From the NCBI GenBank assembly GCA_964580435.1, contig CAZOKP010000117.1, forward strand, positions 1 to 6,849: DNA of 6,849 nt, in the 5' to 3' direction. Every line of letters begins with the position of its first letter. Positions within the stretch are counted from its first letter, which is position 1. Below the pieces are notes generated by a model. The model was not told the origin of the DNA, did no database searches, and saw only the letters and a program-made list of their open reading frames with translations. This DNA comes from CAZKEW01 sp964580435. GTDB lineage: Bacteria; Acidobacteriota; Aminicenantia; Aminicenantales; UBA8522. Both the position numbers and the translations under genes were made by a program. This document shows, piece by piece, positions 1 to 6,833 of this stretch.

Positions 1-16
1 GCAGGACAATTTTCTC

Positions 17-45
17 TTTACTTTTGTTTTTTTCGGTGGTATAAA
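17..45 (+). promoter_or_regulatory. Predicted sigma70-type promoter for the exported protein gene
   Basis: The -35 element TTTACT (17-22, 4 of 6 consensus bases) and the -10 element TATAAA (40-45, 5 of 6) are separated by exactly 17 bases, in an AT-rich stretch unlike the surrounding coding DNA. Transcription would start near position 52 and leave a leader of about 58 bases before the gene at 110. The match is to the general bacterial consensus; no operator is evident. Confidence 0.6.
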
Positions 46-96
46 ATATTTTCATTCTTACGGCAATTTACTGGCCCTGTTGTCTGATTAAAGTTT

Positions 97-101
97 GGAG
101 G
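97..101 (+). promoter_or_regulatory. Ribosome binding site that selects the start at 110
   Basis: GGAGG at 97-101 is followed by two ATG codons in different frames. The ATG at 103 is one base away, too close for initiation. The ATG at 110 is eight bases away, a normal spacing, and opens the long frame with a signal peptide. Confidence 0.7.
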
Positions 102-109
102 TATGAGCA

Positions 110-892
110 ATGACTCTTCAAAAAGGACCTCGGATGGAAGTCCGGAGCAAATCCCAGATGATATTCCGGTTTACCCTTCTCAGTTTGCTTGTTCTTACTA
201 TGGCGGTCGCAGGAATGGCCTCTCCTGGGGAAGCCGCACGATCCTCAGCCCAGGGGCAGGAAGTTGTTCCTGCCGGCGGCGTGAATGAATACGAGGGGGT
301 CGTGAAGGTCGGGTTGGGCAACTACTTTTATCTGCCAGCAGCCAAAGGCTTTGATATCTATATTCAGGGAACGATCGAAGGCCGGGATGCCAGTGTCCTG
401 GCTGGAAAAGAGATCAAAGTCAAGGGCTCGCTCCTCAAGGAAGATCCCTCGGTTTTCGTGGCCGAGAGCATCGATATCAAGGAAGCGGGACAGTATCGGA
501 ATGTTTTCACCAGGACGGAGGAGGTGGTTTTAAAAGACCACCTCTCGGTGCGAGACCGGCAGGGATTCCCGACGTTGAACATCACCTCCGCCGACAAGAG
601 CCAGGAGTGGGAAGGCAAGGGCAAAATAAAAATTTATGGCGCCTTGACCAAGTTCAAGAGCGCTGACGGCAAAGAGGGTGATGCGATCGCCATTGCCGAT
701 GATAAGGGTAAGGCCGTCGGGGAAATCCTTGTCGATGCGGAGACCGATTTTGCCCGTTATTACATCCAGAAGCTGTCGCTATTCAATAAATTCTGGTTTT
801 ATATCACCGTCAAAGAAACGGTCGATGTCAAAGTCCGCAGGAAAACTCGCGAGCTCTTTCATGCGGACCTGATTTTCGCCGGGCTCTATTGA
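110..892 (+). CDS. Exported beta-rich protein of unknown function
   Basis: I do not recognise this 260-residue protein as a named family. The N-terminus is a Sec-type signal peptide: a basic stretch (Lys5 to Arg20), a hydrophobic core around residues 19-37 (FTLLSLLVLTMAVAG region), then small residues suited to signal peptidase I cleavage near Ala37 or Ala42-Ala43. There is no lipobox Cys, so a periplasmic or secreted location is likely. The mature part alternates short hydrophobic and charged strands. Residues 60-126 (EYEGVVKVGLGNYFYLP onward, then GKEIKVKGSL) look like a small OB-fold-like barrel. Residues 168-260 form a second beta-rich half with a KIKIYGAL strand and a strongly aromatic stretch, FNKFWFYITV (225-234). 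No catalytic motif, metal-binding cluster or Cys pair is visible. It has its own promoter and converges with the minus-strand block, so it is probably a separate transcription unit. The next in-frame ATG (134) would still keep the signal peptide but has no good ribosome binding site. Confidence 0.8.
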   Translation: MTLQKGPRMEVRSKSQMIFRFTLLSLLVLTMAVAGMASPGEAARSSAQGQEVVPAGGVNEYEGVVKVGLGNYFYLPAAKGFDIYIQGTIEGRDASVLAGKEIKVKGSLLKEDPSVFVAESIDIKEAGQYRNVFTRTEEVVLKDHLSVRDRQGFPTLNITSADKSQEWEGKGKIKIYGALTKFKSADGKEGDAIAIADDKGKAVGEILVDAETDFARYYIQKLSLFNKFWFYITVKETVDVKVRRKTRELFHADLIFAGLY

Positions 893-904
893 AGGCCATT
901 AAAT

Positions 905-3862
905 TCATTCTATCCTGACGGCCGTTTGGCTTAAGCGAGGCGCGGTCGCCGGGAAAAACACATCTCCGCTGCTTATCTTGATTCTGACATAATACTCGAG
1001 GTCTTTCCCGCTGCCGGGGCAAAAGACTTGGTAAACTCCCCGGGTCAGTCTCTGAAGGGGGACCGCTCGATATTCTCCTCGACCCATTTCCCTCCAGAAC
1101 AGCGCTGCCTCTTCCGGCTGTTCTCTGCTGAGAATCATCACTTTGAGATGAAGCGGCTCGCCCGCTCGGAGCAGTGTCCGGGCCGCCGGGATGATGACGC
1201 GTGCCGGGCCGTCATAAGTCTTGGGGAGCTGCGCTTCGGCAGGGAGTTCACTTTGGAGAATCTTTTCCAACTCTTCGCCCGGCCTTTTCAGCAAGCCCGG
1301 CAGGAGATGCTGCTCCCAGTTGGCCACAGTTCCCATCTCACCGGTGGTGCTGACTGTGGCAAGCAGAAAGCCGTAGACGGCTTTCAGAACATCCACCATG
1401 CGCTTGCGGAGCGGAAGCAGGACCTCTCGGGCCATGGACGCCCTGGACTTCTCATCGGCCTCTGCCTTGATGTTTTCTAGGGAGGTATTGTACTCGCCCC
1501 AGAGACATTCGAGCCGGGAGACCTCGCGCATATAGGAGAAGTTCGCCAGCCAGTAGGCGAACCTTTCCTCGTTTCCCTTGCCTTTGATCCTCGGGTTGAT
1601 GGAGGCCATCTCCTCCACGAACTGATATTCTTTTTCGACGGTTTCCCACGGCCGCGTGTCCGGCCCTATCCCTCCCGGCCCTCCTATCCAGGCCGAGGGC
1701 TGGGGGAGTCTACCGTCGATGCGCGCAAAAATAGGAGCGACAGCCGCGCCCGCCTCTGGCCCGAACTGGGCTGCGGCCCAGTCTTGATAAAAATCGAGCG
1801 TGGCAAGAAATCGGGGCGTCTCCGGCCAGTCCGATTCATAGTCCTTGAATGCGGGGCCGCCGCAATTTATTTTCCTAATGACGTTTTTTCCCTGAATCGT
1901 GATTCCGGCAATACAGGGGTAATGGATGCGGTCGGCAAAATCGATACTCAGGCGGCCGTTTTCGACGATGATATTCTTGAAGCGGATGTCCAGAACCTTG
2001 AGGGCGCCGGCTCGGGCAAAAATATCCAATTTATCGAGAACCTTTTGGCCTTGAAGGGAGATATCAAAAACCCGGCGTCCCTTTTCCTTGATCTCGCCTT
2101 CGCAAAATTGCAGGGTCACATCGTAGACACCGTTGGGGATGAGCAGATGATAACCGAAGACCCTGTCCCTGCTGTCGCGATAGACCGGCTGTTCGATCGT
2201 TCCCGCAACAATCCGCCCGGGATAGGCGATATAAACGCCGCTGCTGGGACCCTCCACCTCTCCGGAGGCAGCCGCTGACCCCGCCCAGCCACCCTGATCC
2301 CAGGCGGCCCAGGCCAGAGCCAATATGTTGGGCGCAAGGATCCGGGTCCGCCAGTGGATGCCGAGAAGCCCGTCGCAGCCGTAGTTAACCGCATCAACAG
2401 CATCCCTCCGCATCCGTCCCGCCCAAAGCTGTGGTGACGTCAGCGCCGGGTCGTCTTCAAGCCAGGGGATAACCCACTTGGACCTGCCGCTGATCCGGCC
2501 AAAGGTGGGGTCAACGGGAGCTTTGCCGACCTCCCGGTTGATGCAGCTTATGGCGACGCTTTTGGGCAACAGCCGGTCGAAGAGCGTCCGGTCACTTGGG
2601 GGCCCGAGGACCCAGCCGCACGTCGCCATTTCAAATGGAGCTTGGACTTCTGCGGCGGCCTCCAGTGCCGTCTTTAGGTCGTCAACAACGGCTTTAACCT
2701 GATCCTCGCGGGCATCGCTCCAGGTCCAGGTTTCGTCTGTCCACAGCCAGTAATAATCCAGGGGGTAGGCCTGTTTGATCCGGGAAAATAAACCCTTATA
2801 AAGCTCTTTGACAGTGGCGGCATCCTGAGGATTTTTCCCCTGTTCCCGAAGACGCTTTTTGACCCATTCGGGAATGGTCAGGGGTATCTCTGTGCCCACG
2901 CAGGTTTTGATGCCCAGGGCGCGGCCGAATTCAAAGGCATCCTGCAAAAGCGCTCCGGTCCGGTTGAACAGCGCGTTAGAATCCTCCATGGTTTTGGGCT
3001 CGGGAATCATTCCCTCCATGACCTCAGCTCCGTACTCGTCGCTCTCAAAAAGCTCGGAGGTGCCGAAATGATAGTCGCTGGTCTGAGTCGGCTCATAGCC
3101 CCAGTTCCCCCGCAGTGTGTTTTGGTAGCTCGAGGGATAGCTCGAGCGCACGGTCCCGTCTTTTTCGCTGTCCCCGGGGAGCCCGGTCCAGACCGTCGGC
3201 TCGGCATTCGGATGGCCCTCCGGATAGGTATGGAGGGCGAAGAAATTCATCCTCAATTTAGGGAGCTGGGCCAGGACGGCCTTGTATTCGTCGGCATTCC
3301 ACCAGTCGGGTCCCTCGGGAAAATCGTGGAAGGGGTGGATTCCCCGCAGCCGGAAGAGGGGCTTTCCTTGTTCTTCGATTACGGGAAGCTCGATATCGAC
3401 CTGAAGGTCGGGGACGACATCTCCGTGGAGGAAAAAGCGGACGCCCATTTTTTCAGCCAAGCGATAGGCTCCGTAGAGAGTCCCGGGTCCATCCCCTCCG
3501 ACAATGAGCCAGGTCTGTTTCCCACGGTGGCCGAGAGTTTGGAGCACATATTCTTGGGTTCCCAAGGCTGCCACTTTTTGCCTGAGTTCTTTACTCCCCA
3601 GACTGGCGTCGAGGAAATGCTCCTTTTGGCAGACAACGACCGCCGGCTTGCCCAGGCCCGCTAGGTCTGTCTTTGGCAAAATGGAGAAAAGTCTGCCCGT
3701 GCGTAAATAAAGATAACGGCGGATCTCTTTAGCAGCCAATTTCTCCAGCGGCGAAGCCTGCTCGGGCCGGACGATAATGAGACCTTTTCGTGAGTCCTGG
3801 CAGGAGGTCAATAGAACGGCAAGAAAAAGCAACAGAAAGGCCCCGCCTCCCCGTGTTTTCAT
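905..3862 (-). CDS. Glycoside-hydrolase-like lipoprotein with a nested malectin-like domain
   Basis: This 985-residue protein begins with a lipoprotein signal peptide ending in the lipobox LLTSC (Cys21), so it is probably membrane anchored outside the cytoplasm. Residues 28-160 resemble the non-catalytic N-terminal alpha/beta domain of GH67 alpha-glucuronidases and GH20/GH84-type enzymes, including the typical TLYGAYRLAEKMGVRFFLHG (128-147). Residues 170-525 look like a (beta/alpha)8 barrel: RLRGIHPFHDFP, LRMNFFALHTYP, and a strand ending WLWTDETWTW (372-381), where Asp376 and Glu377 are catalytic candidates. Residues 543-658 match malectin (VYRDSRDRVFGYHLLIPNG, VYDVTLQFCE, RRVFDISLQGQKVLD). 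The malectin first-strand motif INCGGPAFKDYESDW follows at 665-679. A helical region (683-880) then resumes with DWAAAQFGPEAG, and residues 884-985 form a beta-sandwich. The protein is probably a glycosidase acting on oligo- or polysaccharide, but the substrate is unknown and catalysis is not proven. The start is supported by AGGAGG five bases upstream. Confidence 0.85.
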   Translation of the reverse strand: MKTRGGGAFLLLFLAVLLTSCQDSRKGLIIVRPEQASPLEKLAAKEIRRYLYLRTGRLFSILPKTDLAGLGKPAVVVCQKEHFLDASLGSKELRQKVAALGTQEYVLQTLGHRGKQTWLIVGGDGPGTLYGAYRLAEKMGVRFFLHGDVVPDLQVDIELPVIEEQGKPLFRLRGIHPFHDFPEGPDWWNADEYKAVLAQLPKLRMNFFALHTYPEGHPNAEPTVWTGLPGDSEKDGTVRSSYPSSYQNTLRGNWGYEPTQTSDYHFGTSELFESDEYGAEVMEGMIPEPKTMEDSNALFNRTGALLQDAFEFGRALGIKTCVGTEIPLTIPEWVKKRLREQGKNPQDAATVKELYKGLFSRIKQAYPLDYYWLWTDETWTWSDAREDQVKAVVDDLKTALEAAAEVQAPFEMATCGWVLGPPSDRTLFDRLLPKSVAISCINREVGKAPVDPTFGRISGRSKWVIPWLEDDPALTSPQLWAGRMRRDAVDAVNYGCDGLLGIHWRTRILAPNILALAWAAWDQGGWAGSAAASGEVEGPSSGVYIAYPGRIVAGTIEQPVYRDSRDRVFGYHLLIPNGVYDVTLQFCEGEIKEKGRRVFDISLQGQKVLDKLDIFARAGALKVLDIRFKNIIVENGRLSIDFADRIHYPCIAGITIQGKNVIRKINCGGPAFKDYESDWPETPRFLATLDFYQDWAAAQFGPEAGAAVAPIFARIDGRLPQPSAWIGGPGGIGPDTRPWETVEKEYQFVEEMASINPRIKGKGNEERFAYWLANFSYMREVSRLECLWGEYNTSLENIKAEADEKSRASMAREVLLPLRKRMVDVLKAVYGFLLATVSTTGEMGTVANWEQHLLPGLLKRPGEELEKILQSELPAEAQLPKTYDGPARVIIPAARTLLRAGEPLHLKVMILSREQPEEAALFWREMGRGEYRAVPLQRLTRGVYQVFCPGSGKDLEYYVRIKISSGDVFFPATAPRLSQTAVRIE

Positions 3863-3867
3863 AAGCG

Positions 3868-3873
3868 CCTCCT
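3868..3873 (-). promoter_or_regulatory. Ribosome binding site of the glycosidase-like lipoprotein
   Basis: On the minus strand AGGAGG is followed by five bases (CGCTT) and the ATG at 3862. It fixes the start just before the lipoprotein signal peptide. Confidence 0.75.
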
Positions 3874-3897
3874 TTTCTTCACCAATTCCTTATCGAA

Positions 3898-3937
3898 GAA
3901 TAGAGGGGTAGCGCGGTGTGTCCCCGTCTATTTTTTT
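3898..3937 (+). terminator. Stem-loop followed by a T-run, possible plus-strand terminator
   Basis: The arms ATAGAGGGG (3900-3908) and CCCCgTCTAT (3922-3931) pair over nine to ten base pairs with one bulged G at 3926, extendable by A3899-T3932, around a 13-base loop. Seven T residues (3931-3937) follow on the plus strand, the layout of an intrinsic terminator reading rightward. The T-run is the complement of the AAA-AAA lysine codons that end the UroD-like gene, and that gene's TAG stop lies inside the stem. On the minus strand the hairpin is followed by TTCTTCG, a poor terminator tail, so it may only attenuate or protect the minus-strand transcript. The T-run may be coincidental. Confidence 0.35.
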
Positions 3938-5187
3938 CCGTTGAATTCCTTGACGGCCTCGATCATGGCGACGATATTCTCAAGGGGCGTGTTGGCTTGA
4001 ATATTGTGCACCGCATTGAAGACGAAACCGCCGCCGGGCGAGAATATTTCGCACCTTTGGAGAACCTGCTCGCGGACTTCGCGGGGCGTTCCGAAAGCAA
4101 ACGTGGATTGCGTGTCCACGCCTCCGCCCCAGAAAACGATCCGGTCGCCAAACTTCTTTTTGAGCCGGAGAGGGTCCATTCCTTTTGCCGAGCACTGGAC
4201 GGGGTTGAGGATATCAAACCCGCATTCGATCATGGCCTCGATAAGAGGCTCGACGGCACCGCAGGAGTGTTTGAATGTTTTCCAGCGGGTGTGGCGGTGA
4301 ACCCAGTTGTTGATTTTCTTATAGTAAGGGAAATAGAGGCGCCGAAAGGTCTCGGCGGAACAAAACTGAGACTGCTGGGCGCCGAAATCCGTCCCGCAGA
4401 TGAAAACGGCGTTGACCTCGTCTCCGACGACACGGACGATCTTTTCCAGGTTGCCAAGGGCGATGTCCGTCTGCTTTTCAAAAACGCGCTGGATATAGCC
4501 CTGGCGGGTGACGGTCGAAATATACCATTCCTCGATATCCCGGATCCCCTTGGGGTGCTTGAGGAAGGGCGCGGGAACCAGGGCGATGTCGCCAAAAGCG
4601 GTTCCTCCGAACGTGGCCATGACGGCCCTCCCGGTGGCAGAGGCGCGCTTGGCTTCGGTGGCGAAATACTCAAGGCCCGTCTTCGAAACGGGGCCGAACT
4701 CTTCCAGGTTGTCCTCGGGGTTCAGCTGGGTTTCATCAATGGGCTCCTGCCGTACGATCGTATCAAAAAAAAAGCCGTCCCTGGGCATCCGTCCGCTGGG
4801 CGGGGCGGAGAGATCTCCTTTTGGGTAAATAAGCGTATCACCGTTTTTGTCTTTGGTAGTCTGGAAATGCTCGGAAACGAGGACCTCAAGGCCGCTGTCC
4901 AGCTTCCAGGGCTTCCAATTTTCGTTGCGAAACCCGAACAGGGTTTCCGGGGCAGGGATTCCCTCGACGTCGATTCTTATGATTTCTTTGAGGTCGTCCT
5001 CGATAAGACCGAGCATCTGGTAGGGCTCATAAACTTTGACCGGCCGCCGCTCCAGGCCGTAGTAATCGCGCAGCTTGGCCACAGCGGCTATGTGGATTCC
5101 CGTGACGGCAGTTGACCCGAAATCCACGGGGACCGCATCGGGCTCGCGGTGGTTAAGGCTCGCAAGGACTCTTTCCTTCGAGGTCAT
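3928..5187 (-). CDS. Uroporphyrinogen decarboxylase superfamily protein, methyltransferase-like
   Basis: This 419-residue cytoplasmic protein has no signal peptide. It starts with MTSKERVLASLNHREPDAVP, the common N-terminus of UroD-superfamily proteins that are not heme enzymes. Other family features are the long (beta/alpha)8-type layout, ICGTDFGAQQSQFCSAETF (263-281), a zinc-ligand-like HSCG (His307, Cys309), GCEFGFDI-like CGFDILNPVQ (322-331), GGGVDTQ (354-360) and a C-terminal GGGFVFNAVHNIQ (385-397) with TPLENI. True HemE carries an N-terminal PVWxMRQAGR motif; it is absent here, so coproporphyrinogen synthesis is unlikely. Characterised relatives (MtaA, MtbA, CmuA) transfer methyl groups between corrinoid proteins and thiol or folate acceptors through a His-x-Cys...Cys zinc site. 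No corrinoid protein gene is in this window. Its position 28 bp after pgi and 65 bp before a glycosidase-like gene suggests a role in metabolising a modified sugar or glycoside, which is inference. The start is backed by AGGAGG four bases upstream. Confidence 0.88.
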   Translation of the reverse strand: MTSKERVLASLNHREPDAVPVDFGSTAVTGIHIAAVAKLRDYYGLERRPVKVYEPYQMLGLIEDDLKEIIRIDVEGIPAPETLFGFRNENWKPWKLDSGLEVLVSEHFQTTKDKNGDTLIYPKGDLSAPPSGRMPRDGFFFDTIVRQEPIDETQLNPEDNLEEFGPVSKTGLEYFATEAKRASATGRAVMATFGGTAFGDIALVPAPFLKHPKGIRDIEEWYISTVTRQGYIQRVFEKQTDIALGNLEKIVRVVGDEVNAVFICGTDFGAQQSQFCSAETFRRLYFPYYKKINNWVHRHTRWKTFKHSCGAVEPLIEAMIECGFDILNPVQCSAKGMDPLRLKKKFGDRIVFWGGGVDTQSTFAFGTPREVREQVLQRCEIFSPGGGFVFNAVHNIQANTPLENIVAMIEAVKEFNGKK

Positions 5188-5191
5188 CGTC

Positions 5192-5197
5192 CCTCCT
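5192..5197 (-). promoter_or_regulatory. Ribosome binding site of the UroD-like gene
   Basis: AGGAGG on the minus strand lies four bases before the ATG at 5187, within the 28-bp interval after the pgi stop codon. No room remains for a separate promoter, which argues for co-transcription with pgi. Confidence 0.75.
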
Positions 5198-5215
5198 TTG
5201 GGCGATCGACCAAGT

Positions 5216-6779
5216 CTACCGGAAAAGCTGAATGGCTTTTTCGAGCCCGGCTCCCACGTCTTTCTGCAAATGCAGACGGATGATCCGGCGGCCCGATGAC
5301 TTCAAAGTCTCAAAATCTCCTTGGGCTTGGGCGGCTTTGAGCACTCCGAAGGAGAACGTCGATCGGGGCGAGCCCGGCTCATCGGGAATAGGCGCATCTT
5401 NNNNNNNNNNNNNNNNNNNNNNNNNNNNNNNNNNNNNNNNNNNNNNNNNNNNNNNNNNNNNNNNNNNNNNNNNNNNNNNNNNNNNNNNNNNNNNNNNNNN
5501 AACTTTGTAGGCAGCTTCCCAAAGATGATGCTTGGATATCCGAGAACAGGGAAACTCCTTCGGTTTCGAAGGCAGGGTTTTCGCGCGGGAAAACACCTTG
5601 CCGGCAGTATATTTCCAGGATTTCGCGAGTTTTCTTTTTGGCTGATTCCACGTTGGGCTGGTCAAAAGGATTGATTCCGAGGAAAAATCCTACCACAGCC
5701 GTGGCAAATTCCCAGAGGAAGAATTGGCTTCCGATATGATGAAGACCGGGGAATGTCAGGGAAAGCACGGGGAATCCGGCACGCTCGAGCCGGGCGATGG
5801 CAGCGTCCTTGGCGTGGTCGCCTTTTTCCTTGAGATAAACGAAGAGACGGTCACGACCATAGACCTTGGCCGGGCCGATAGGTTCTCCTTCCACGGGCAG
5901 TATCCCCCGGCCTTTCTTCCCTGTGCTTTCAGCCAGGAGCTGTTCCAGCCAGAGGCCGAGGCTTTCAAGCCGCGCTGAGAGCAGAAAAGTCACTTTGTCA
6001 AGGCCCTTCTGATTCAGGATGCCTAAGATCGTCCCAAGGTATGCTCCCGGGTTGTGCTTGAGGTCGGTTTCCGTCCGGCAGAGGGCGGCCATATCGTTGG
6101 CCAGGCGAAGGATCTCGTGAATTGGGATGCCCTTGAGGGCGGCGGGCACGAGACCGAAGGGAGAGAGGGCCGAGAAACGGCCGCCGATATCTGGGTTGCC
6201 GATGAAGACGAAGGCGAACCGAAGACGCCTGGCCACATCTTCGAGCGGTGTCCCCGGGTCGGTGATCGCCGCGAAATGCGCTCCTGCGCTTTCCTCTCCC
6301 AAGGAAGCGGCGGCGCGATTCCAGAAGAATTTGAAGAAAGAGGTGGTCTCGGCTGTTGTTCCGGATTTGGACGAAACGATGAAGAGAGTTTTTCCAGGGT
6401 TCAGTTTTTTCTGGAAGTGCAGGACTGCGGCCGGGTCCGTCGAATCCAGGATGTCGAGGTCGAGGTTTCCCGGGGCAGCTTTGAATACAGCCCCCAGCAC
6501 CAGCGGCGCCAGGCTCGATCCCCCCATGCCGAGAAGGAGAGCACGAGTGAAGCCTTTGGAGCGACAGACTTGGACGAACCGGCCTATGCCCGCAAGACCC
6601 TGCTCCATCTCTTGGGGCGAAGTGAGCCAACCCAGCCGGCTGGCGATTTCCTGAGGGTCATCCCCCCAGACGGTCCAATCCTTCTTCCAGATTCGAGGGA
6701 TGATCCTTTGCTTGGACAGAGCGGCTAACGCCTCTTCGATGGATTTTTCGTATTTTTCAATATTTATGGCGTTGATCAT
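5216..6779 (-). CDS. pgi: Glucose-6-phosphate isomerase, interrupted by an assembly gap
   Basis: The enzyme interconverts glucose 6-phosphate and fructose 6-phosphate in glycolysis and gluconeogenesis, in the cytoplasm. Counting from the ATG at 6779, visible motifs are LLLGMGGSSLAP (81-92), the phosphate-binding SSKSGTTAET (136-145), the SIS-domain signature NPDIGGRFSALSPFG (195-209), and FFLWEFATAV with GINPFDQPNVESAK (353-381), close to the second PGI signature. The right-hand part (5502-6779) gives 426 residues. The left-hand part (5216-5398) encodes the family C-terminus, DAPIPDEP...FSFGVLKAAQAQGDF...RLHL, ending in TAG at 5216. The two lie in different nominal frames only because the 100 Ns are a placeholder. 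The sequence most resembles the isomerase half of bifunctional transaldolase/isomerase proteins, but an in-frame TAA at 6810-6812 rules out an upstream fusion here. Alternative starts are ATG 6797 and TTG 6803. The 6779 start is preferred because GGAG lies 12 bases upstream and the predicted promoter would begin transcription near 6799. Confidence 0.88.
5401..5500. other. Assembly gap of 100 Ns inside pgi
   Basis: Exactly 100 N bases, the conventional scaffold placeholder for a gap of unknown length. It falls inside pgi, between the fragment ending SSLGSCLQS and the one beginning DAPIPDEP. From memory of this isomerase subfamily, roughly 75 residues (about 230 bp) including a GPRFLHSTGQ-type block should lie between, so the real gap is probably larger than drawn. 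Translations that run through it have no meaning. Confidence 0.95.
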
Positions 6780-6791
6780 TGTTTTTGCCGG

Positions 6792-6795
6792 CTCC
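6792..6795 (-). promoter_or_regulatory. Possible weak ribosome binding site of pgi
   Basis: GGAG on the minus strand lies 12 bases before the ATG at 6779, somewhat far but usable. The alternative starts at 6797 and 6803 have no purine-rich site at a sensible distance; the nearest, GGGAG at 6818-6822, is 20 bases from 6797. Confidence 0.35.
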
Positions 6796-6803
6796 ATTGT
6801 CAA

Positions 6804-6833
6804 ATATTCTTAAATATCTCCCGCTTTTGTCAA
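6804..6833 (-). promoter_or_regulatory. Predicted promoter and AT-rich dyad upstream of pgi
   Basis: On the minus strand a perfect -35 TTGACA (6833-6828) is followed by 16 bases and AAGAAT (6811-6806, 4 of 6 for the -10). Transcription would start near 6799, giving a leader of about 20 bases to the ATG at 6779. A short inverted repeat, ATATT-N4-AATAT (6804-6817), covers the -10 and could be an operator or just AT-rich sequence. A second TTGACA lies at 6803-6798, but a -10 paired with it would be inside the gene, so the upstream one is favoured. This promoter could drive the whole three-gene block. Confidence 0.5.

Noticed and set aside
103..288. Small plus-strand frame starting at 103
   Set aside because: The start is one base from GGAGG, too close for initiation, and the product lacks the signal peptide seen in the frame starting at 110.
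3126..3146. TAGCTCGAG repeated with a 12-bp period
   Set aside because: It encodes Ser-Ser-Tyr-Pro/Ser-Ser-Tyr-Gln in frame in the lipoprotein and is most simply a small four-codon duplication. There are only two copies and no sign of a regulatory or mobile repeat.
3068..3664. Plus-strand 198-codon frame opposite the N-terminal half of the lipoprotein
   Set aside because: It lies antisense to recognisable domain sequence and has no ribosome binding site or protein-like features.
3916..5115. Long plus-strand open frame of 399 codons opposite the UroD-like gene
   Set aside because: Its minus-strand partner has clear family motifs and a good ribosome binding site. The plus frame has no ribosome binding site, no recognisable domain, and the look of an antisense shadow in GC-rich DNA.
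5998..6630. Minus-strand 210-codon and plus-strand 224-codon frames within pgi
   Set aside because: The Arg/Pro/Ser-rich composition and complete overlap with a gene of known family show they are out-of-frame shadows.
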